Source: Ophiura sarsii
Lineage: Eukaryota; Echinodermata; Ophiuroidea; Amphilepidida; Ophiuridae
Length of the DNA: 64,000 nt
Direction of reading: 5' to 3'
Assembly: GCA_035610835.1 (NCBI GenBank)
Contig: CM069448.1
Location: 26,995,905-27,059,904, forward strand
Made by a program: the position numbers and the translations under genes. The notes below the pieces were generated by a model. It saw only the letters and a program-made list of their open reading frames with translations, was not told the origin of the DNA and searched no databases. Each line of letters begins with the position of its first letter. The stretch's first letter is position 1. Below are positions 57,127 to 64,000 of the stretch, in pieces.

Positions 57127-57840
57127 TATTTAGGAAACTACTTTTTTTTAATTAAAAATTGTTTTATTTTTAAATGTTACATTTTCAAGATTTTCTTTTT
57201 TAACAGTTGATTGACCAATACTTCTAAAAAGCAGGGTTAGAATTTCGTCAAAGGTTGCAAGAATCCATTTAGATTCCTGCAAAGAATTTTGTGAGTATCT
57301 ATGGATTCTCCCCCATTCAAATTATTTGTAGACAGAATATCCCTATGAGAATCAACTTGGATTCTCATAACTTTACCAGCGGGAATCTTTGCGAGTTCGG
57401 ATTCTCCTCAAAATTCTGACCCTGAAAAGGTCTGTTTACTCGTACAAATGTAGAAGCAGGTTTTAATTCCCACTTTGACCTAATAGCATGTGCAATTTCT
57501 GCAGATTCTGTAGAATATAGACTTGAAAAATCCTTTACAAATCCTTGCTACACAAGTTCATCTGCCAATTACCCTACAAAATCACAACAGCTATTGCCTG
57601 GATTTGACCCATAATTGTCTGTGTATTCAACAAAAGATGGCATGAATGCATTTTAAATTTAAGGAATTCGTTGAGAGATAGTCGCAATAGGGCAAACATT
57701 TAGTCTGTTGTACAGGGTAGTCAAAAAGTATGCTTGGATTTCAAAGCTTCTTTTTTGGTAAATTGTAGAGACATCCTAGGATTTTTTTAATATTTAACGT
57801 CAACAGCAAGTCAATACAGGGGTTATCAATATTGATAATG
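57127..57840. other. Spacer, nothing recognised
   Basis: AT-rich with three related ATGGATTC/AGATTCC phrases near 57,260-57,410. No gene. Confidence 0.5.
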
Positions 57841-58105
57841 CAGCCGGGGGGGGGGGGGGGGGGGGGGGGGGGTGGTGTCTCAAATTATTTTTGATGGGGG
57901 TGTGATGCTGGTGGTCTGAAATTCTGACCCACTTTTAGGGGTGCATGTTTTACCTAAAAAATACTGACATTGTTTTCACGATGTGGGACCCATGGTTGAG
58001 GGTTTTTTTTGCGATTTGGGACCCATGTTTAGGGTTTTCCAGCACCAATCATACCCATAATGTCTAGGGGCAATAAAGCGAGTCATTTGAGCGGCACATA
58101 CCTGT
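57841..58105. repeat. G-tract plus GGGACCCATG repeat element
   Basis: A G run of about 27 followed by repeated TGGGACCCATG-TTAGGG phrases, ending GAGCGGCACATACCTG, which is the complement of the GTGCCGCTC end at 35,581. The minisatellite begins immediately after. Confidence 0.55.
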
Positions 58106-59403
58106 ACTCATATGTGATTTCCCCCTCCCCTTGACAATTCCCCCTCCCCTTGACAATTCCCTACCTGTATACCTCATATGTTAGTTACCCCTCCCCTTGA
58201 CAATTCCCTACCAGTATCCCTCATATGTGAGTCCCCCCTCCCCTTGACAATTCCTACCAGTATCCCTCATATGGGAGTCCCCCCTCCCCTTGACAATTCC
58301 CTACCAGTATCCCTCATATGTGAGTTCCCCCTTCCCTTGACAATTCCCCCTCCCCTTGACAATTCCCTACCTGTATACCTCATATGTGAGTTACCCCTCC
58401 CCTTGACAATTCCCCCTCCCCTTGACAATTCCCTACCTGTATACCTCATATGTGAGTTACCCCTCCCCTTGACAATTCCCCCTCCCCTTGACAATTCCCT
58501 ACCTGTATACCTCATATGTGAGTTACCCCTCCCCTTGACAATTCCCCCTCCCCTTGACAATTCCCTACCAGTATCCCTCATATGTGAGTTCCCCCTTCCC
58601 TTGACAATTCCCCCTCCCCTTGACAATTCCCTACCTGTATCCCTCATATGTGAGTTCCCCCTTCCCTTGACAATTCCCCCTCCCCTTGACAATTCCCTAC
58701 CTGTATCCCTCATATGTGAGTTCCCCCTTCCCTTGACAATTCCCCCTCCCCTTGACAATTCCCTACCTGTATACCTCATATGTGAGTTCCCCCTCCCCTT
58801 GACAATTCCCCCTCCCCTTGACAATTCCCTACCTGTATACCTCATATGTGAGTTACCCCTCCCCTTGACAATTCCCCCTCCCCTTGACAATTCCCTACCA
58901 GTATCCCTCATATGTGAGTTCCCCCTTCCCTTGACAATTCCCCCTCCCCTTGACAATTCCCTACCTGTATCCCTCATATGTGAGTTCCCCCTTCCCTTGA
59001 CAATATCCCCTTCCCTTGACAATTCCCTACCTGTATCCCTCATATGTGAGTTCCCCCCTTCCCTTGACAATTCCCCCTCCCCTTGACAATTCCCTACCTG
59101 TATACCTCATATGTGAGTTCCCCCTCCCCTTGACAATTCCCCCTCCCCTTGACAATTCCCTACCTGTATACCTCATATGTGAGTTACCCCTCCCCTTGAC
59201 AATTCCCCTCCCCTTAACAATTCCCTACCTGTATACCTCATATGTGAGTTCCCCCTCCCCTTGACAATTCCCCTCCCCTTAACAATTCCCTACCTGTATA
59301 CCTCATATGTGAGTTCCCCCTCCCCTTGACAATTCCCCTCCCCTTGACAATTCCCTACCTGTATACCTCATATGTGAGTTCCCCCTCCCCTTGACAATTC
59401 CCT
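58106..59403. repeat. 66-bp minisatellite, ~19-20 copies
   Basis: Unit: CCCCTCCCCTTGACAATTCC twice, then a CTACCTGTATACCTCATATG block and TGAGTT. Variants (CAGTATCCC versus TGTATACCT; CTTCCC versus CTCCCC) are shared by neighbouring units, suggesting local homogenisation. Because 66 is a multiple of 3 and the unit lacks stops, one frame is open on each strand (58,178-59,086 + and 59,070-58,267 -), encoding a 22-residue repeat. I treat this as a satellite, not a gene. Confidence 0.93.
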
Positions 59404-60289
59404 TTAGGAGGAAGAGGTCCTAATAATTATATTATAAATATATTTTTGTAACTGGAATATTTTGGTTATGAAATGGACAAGCTCCAATTGAAGAATAGTT
59501 ACCACTTAAAAGAGAGATGGTTAAAACAGTTTATTCAAATGCAATAGTTGTGGTTAACCTTGCCCCATTTTGTCAATTTGTCTTTGTTGCTTTTTATTAA
59601 TTTTGTGTTTATTTTAATTTAATTTTCAACACATTCAACACATACATCTCAGACAATGTAGCTAAAAGACTATCCTTGCAGTGCAGCTACTTTTCCTGCG
59701 TGCTTATGCGGCGCATTACGCCGACGCATGGCGTTAGGGCAGGAAAAAGAGGGCAAAACGGCAAGCTCCTATCCGGGAAATGTTGCCATATCGCGGGAAA
59801 TGTTGCCATATCGCGGGAAATCCCTACCCCCCCCCCCCCCATAAATGTTTTTTATTTTTTATTTTTTAAGAGTTTTTTTTTATTTAGAGTAATAGGCATT
59901 ATACAGCCAATATTCCATATCATGATGCACCATGGCCTTAATTTTTGAAAAAGCTTAAGGTTCTATGGGGGCCGCCCCCTCAGACACCCCCTCCGCTGCT
60001 AAACCAGCGGGAAATCCAACTTCGTCGAATATCTCTTGCAGGGAAACCTTGCATTTTTTCCAGCCCTGCATGGCGTACTCTCCGCATGGGATTGGATGGA
60101 ATGTTTGTGGGTTATTCGATAATAACAGCGGTAACAGTTGACAAATGTGGGCAATTAAAGGTACAAATTGTATTAAATGTCTAAAGTATGACTGTTTAAG
60201 AATGTTTTAGACAACCGTCGTTGTTCTACTTAAAAAAATATTACCGCCCGCATATATGTCAGACAATATAACACAAGTACTGTCTAAAA
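59404..60289. other. Spacer with a short triplicated motif
   Basis: ATCGCGGGAAATGTTGCCAT-type units recur at 59,775-59,822, followed by a C run. No gene recognised. Confidence 0.5.
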
Positions 60290-63200
60290 ACAAACCTTTT
60301 TAGTCCAGAGGAATTTAATTGATATGGCCCTGACAGGTGGAAAGTTAGTACAGACTCTTTTTGATGATTGATTTGAGTTTATATATGCCTAAGGTAATAA
60401 TTTTCAGAGGGTGTGCAAAATTTCACCCTAAGGGATTTTTTAAAATCCAAGATGGCCGCCATTACCCCTAAAATGCATTAAAATGGTAATAACTCCGTAA
60501 TTGATTGTTATTATGATATGATTGTAGGCTTTATATCAAGATTTTTAAGCTTGAGAAATCTACTAGAGTGATTATTGATGTGATCTGATCATTCCATAAC
60601 CACAGAAATCCAATATGGTCGCCCTGTAATCTAAAATGGCCGCCGAAATCATGAATTTGGCTATAAAATTGTAATAATTAATGATGGCAACAAGTCTGTG
60701 AGCTTTACATCCATGTTTTGACGCATGAGCAATCTGCTGAAGGGTTCATTAATGTTACTTGATAACTGCATCACCATCAAAATGTAATATGGCCACCCTG
60801 TAATCCAAAATGGCCGCTGAAATCTTGAATTTGGCTATAAAATTGTAATAATTAATGATGGCAACAAGTCTGTGAGCTTTACATCCATGTTTTGACGCAT
60901 GAGCAATCTGCTGAAGGGTTTGTTTTAATGTTACTTGATAACTGCATCACCATCAAAATGAAATATGGCCACCCTGTAGTCCAAAATGGCCGCTGAAATC
61001 ATGAATTTTGCTATAAAATTGAAATAATTAATGATGACGACAAGTCTGTGAGCTTTACATCGATGTTTTGAAGCATGAGCAATCTGCTGAAGGGTTTAAC
61101 AATGTTACTTGATAACTGCATCACCATCAACATGTAATATGGCCGCAGTGTAATCCAAAATGGCCGCTGAAATTGGTTTACAACTGTAATAATTAGTGAA
61201 AAATACGTGTTTGTGGGCTTCAAATCCCGTCAAAATGTCATCCTGGATCTGTCCCCGACCTTTTTTGTGTTTGGCTTATACCAAGAATGCCTTCACTCAC
61301 TTCAAGATATAGTTGAAGTTCATCGATGTTGGCAGCGGCGATGGAAAAAAAATCAATTAGGCAGGAGGTGAGCGAGTTCTACTTTTGTTTTATATATTGA
61401 AATATGTAGAGAAAAAAGCCTAAAATGGTCCAGAAAATCGCTCATTAAGCCATCTTGTGGGACAAATCTAACGTATTTGATCTTTTATTGATGAAACATT
61501 GAAACAAATTTGCCGACTTTAACACACCAATGGTCCAGTAAGACGTCAAAAACACAACACCTGCAGTAATTTAGGATAGATGGGCTAGATGGGATAGATG
61601 GGATGGTAGGGATAGGGAGATGGAGGGGTATATGGTATGGTATAGGATACCGGGATATATGGGATGGTAGGGATAGGGGGATAGAGAGGTTTATGATATG
61701 GTATATAGGATAGATGGGATGGTAGGGATAGGGGGATGGAGTAGTATATGATGGTATATAGGATACTGGAATAGAGGGGATGGTAGGGATAGGGGGATGG
61801 AAGGGTACATGATATAGATGGGATGGTAGGGGGATGGAGGGGTATGATATGGTATATAGGATAGATGAGATAGGGGATGGAGGGGGATATGATATGGTAT
61901 ATAGGATACTGGAATAGAGGTGATGGTAGGGATAGCCTGATAGGAGAATGGAAGGGTATATGATATGGTATATAGGATAGATGAGCCTAGGGGATTGATG
62001 GGTATATGATATGGTATATAGGATACTGGAATAGAGGGGATGGTAGGGATAGGGGAATGGAAGGGTATATATATGGTATATGGGATAGGGGGATGGAGGG
62101 TATATGGTATATACATGTAGGATACTGGGATAGATTGAATGGTAGGGATAGGGGGATGGATGGGTACATAATATGGTATATAGGATAGATGGGATGGTAG
62201 GGATAGGGGATGGAAGGGTATATGATAATGGTATATAGGATAGATGGGATGGTAGGGATAGGAGGATGTAAGGGTATATCCTATATATATACGATAGCAT
62301 ATACCCCTCCATCCCCCTATCCCTACCATCCCATATATCCTATATACCATACTATATACCCCGCTATCCCCCTATCCCTACCATCCCTACCATCCCATCT
62401 ATCCCAGTATCCTATATACCATACCATACAAGCATTTTGTTAAGCGGGCACCCAGGAGTTTTTTACCCACTGGTTGCCAAGTTTTGGCTCCTGGTGTTTT
62501 CCAAACTTTGCACAGTAAAGTATTGGACCAGGAGCCATTTTTTGTCAAAATAGTAAAAAGTAGCTCCTGGTCAAGACCTACAAAAGGCTTACTACCATAT
62601 ATACCATCCCATCTATCCCATATATCCTAAATTACTGCAGGTGTGGTGTTTTTGACGGCTTACTGGACCATTGTTGTGTTAAAGTAGGCAATTTTGAGGG
62701 CTTCTCGTGAATTGGTATCAATGTTTCATCAATAAAAGATAAAATAAGTTAGATTTGTCCCACAAGATGGCTTTATGAGCGATTTTCTGGACCAGTTTAG
62801 TTATTTTTTCTACATGTTTCAATATAAAACAAAAATAGAACTCGCTCACCTCCTCCCTAATAGATATTTCTTCCATCGCCGCTGCCAACATCAAGGGTCT
62901 TTAACTATATCTCGTAGTGAGTGGAGGCGTTCTTGGTTTAAGCCTAACACAAAAAAGGTCAGGTCGGATTCAGGATGACATTTTGACAGGATGTTAAGGC
63001 CACAAACACGTATTTTCCCCTAATTATTACAGTTGTAAACCAAAAATTCATGATTTCAGCGGCCATTTTGGATTACAGGGCGGCCATATTACATTTTGAT
63101 GGTGATGCAGTTATCAAGTAACATTAATAAACCCTTCAGCAAATTGCTCATGCTTCAAAACATGGATATAAAGCTTACAGACTTGTCGTCATCATTAATT

Positions 63201-63750
63201 ATTACAATTTTATAGCCAAATTCACGATTTCAGCGGCCATTTTGGATTACAGGGCGGCCATATTACATTTTGATGGTGATGCAGTTATCAAGTAACATTA
63301 ATAAACCCTTCAGCAGATTGCTCATGCTTCAAAACATGGATATAAAGCTCACAGAATTGTCGTCATCATTAATTATTACAAATGTATAGACAAATTCATG
63401 ATTTCGGCGGCCATTTTGGATTACAGGGCACCCATATTGGATTTCTGTGGTTATGGATTGATCAGATCACATCAATAATTACTCTAGTAGATTCCTCAAG
63501 CTTAAACATCTTGGTATGAAGCCTACAATCATATCATAATAACAATCAATTACAGAGTTATAACCATTTTAATGCAATTTAGGGGTAATGGCGGCCATCT
63601 TGGATTTTAAAAAATCCCTTAGGGTGAAATTTTGCACACCCTCTGAAAATTATGACCTTAGGTATATATGAACTCAAATCAATCATCAAAAAGAGTCTGT
63701 ACTAACTTTCCACCTGGTACCATCTATTCCTCTGGACTATTTTGGTTTCA
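60290..63750. repeat. Second giant palindrome (foldback element)
   Basis: TAGTCCAGAGGAAT near 60,301 is answered by ATTCCTCTGGACTA near 63,730. The arms remain complementary inwards through CCAAGATGGCCGCCATTACC, three tandem units of about 180 bp (GGCAACAAGTCTGTGAGC, CATGAGCAATCTGCTGAAGG, AATCCAAAATGGCCGCTGAA) and CGATGTTGGCAGCGGCGATG. The axis is near 62,290 inside a satellite. An unrelated 150-base block (62,435-62,590, TGGCTCCTGGT phrases) lies in the right arm. No transposase. Confidence 0.88.
61575..62430. repeat. Satellite-like core: GGGATGGTAGGGATAGGG repeats, inverted at the centre
   Basis: Units of about 55-60 bp with ATAGATGGGATGGTAGGGAT and GGTATATAGGATA run rightwards to about 62,280, then reverse to CCCTACCATCCC until 62,425. 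A purine-rich strand with no sustained reading frame that looks like a protein. Confidence 0.9.
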
Positions 63751-64000
63751 GAAAATTGTAACAGTTAGTGTCTCAGGCAATGAGTGTGGACAAACTGAGA
63801 TTTAACTCTGTTTGCTTTAGACCATTCTCATTTTTTAAATTTGATCTTTACTTTCAAAACCTTTTATTCATTATTAACCAGTTAAGAGATATCTGCATTT
63901 TTGAATATAATTTCATACTTTTTGACCACCCTGTAGTTATATTTAGAGCAATTTCAAAGATGTGACCTATAAAGACACGATATTTGACATTTTATTCCAA
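63751..64000. other. Window end, nothing recognised
   Basis: AT-rich, one chance frame, no motif. Confidence 0.5.

Noticed and set aside
58178..59086. 302-codon frame (and its 267-codon opposite)
   Set aside because: Both come from a stop-free 66-bp tandem repeat; no start context, domain or splice support.
61485..62350. Long Tyr/Pro/Ser/Ile-rich frames on the - strand
   Set aside because: Translation of the GGGATGGTAGGGATAGGG satellite; frames overlap one another and have no protein character.

Overview
This is a repeat-saturated, AT-rich stretch of an animal nuclear genome. Intron-interrupted exons with consensus splice sites, non-LTR retrotransposon remnants, a tRNA-derived SINE and dense DNA-transposon derivatives rule out a prokaryote. 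The receptor guanylyl cyclase exons and the transposon mix suggest a marine invertebrate, perhaps a deuterostome such as a hemichordate, echinoderm or cephalochordate. That placement is inference; nothing seen here fixes the species.

Two 100-base N gaps (18,353-18,452 and 41,579-41,678) divide the window into three contigs. The only host coding sequence I recognise belongs to the extracellular ligand-binding (ANF-receptor type) domain of receptor guanylyl cyclases. On the + strand, exons 260-530 and 17,498-17,593 join in frame across a 17-kb intron. On the - strand, 19,029-18,453 carries the start codon, signal peptide and N-terminal part of the same domain, with two reading-frame breaks, and runs into the first gap. 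The strands oppose each other, although the pieces would follow in protein order if the left contig were flipped. A misoriented contig is therefore a serious possibility.

Region by region: 0.5-17.5 kb is intron filled with TTAA-flanked palindromic MITEs, a 4.5-kb giant inverted repeat, a 17-bp satellite and G-tract hAT-like elements. 19-28 kb is the putative 5' flank of the - strand gene, then a Tc1/mariner-like element holding a reverse-transcriptase scrap, then a nested composite (mariner-like ends enclosing a GC-rich foldback, another foldback and a hAT-like element). 28.2-30.5 kb is a 5'-truncated, frame-broken RTE/CFDP2-type LINE on the - strand. 32.4-41 kb holds a sequence present twice, once intact and once split by an L1/Tx1-like LINE with 12-bp target-site duplications. 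44-54 kb is a dense set of short TIR elements and a SINE. 54.6-57.1 kb is a mariner-like element with a broken transposase, itself split by a second TA-flanked element. 58.1-59.4 kb is a 66-bp minisatellite open in a reading frame on both strands. 60.3-63.75 kb is a second giant palindrome with internal tandem units and a satellite-like core.

No complete host gene, rRNA gene, CRISPR array or functional tRNA gene was found. Most apparent open reading frames are chance frames in repeats. All boundaries were read by eye, and class assignments rest on terminal sequences, target-site duplications and recognisable protein motifs.
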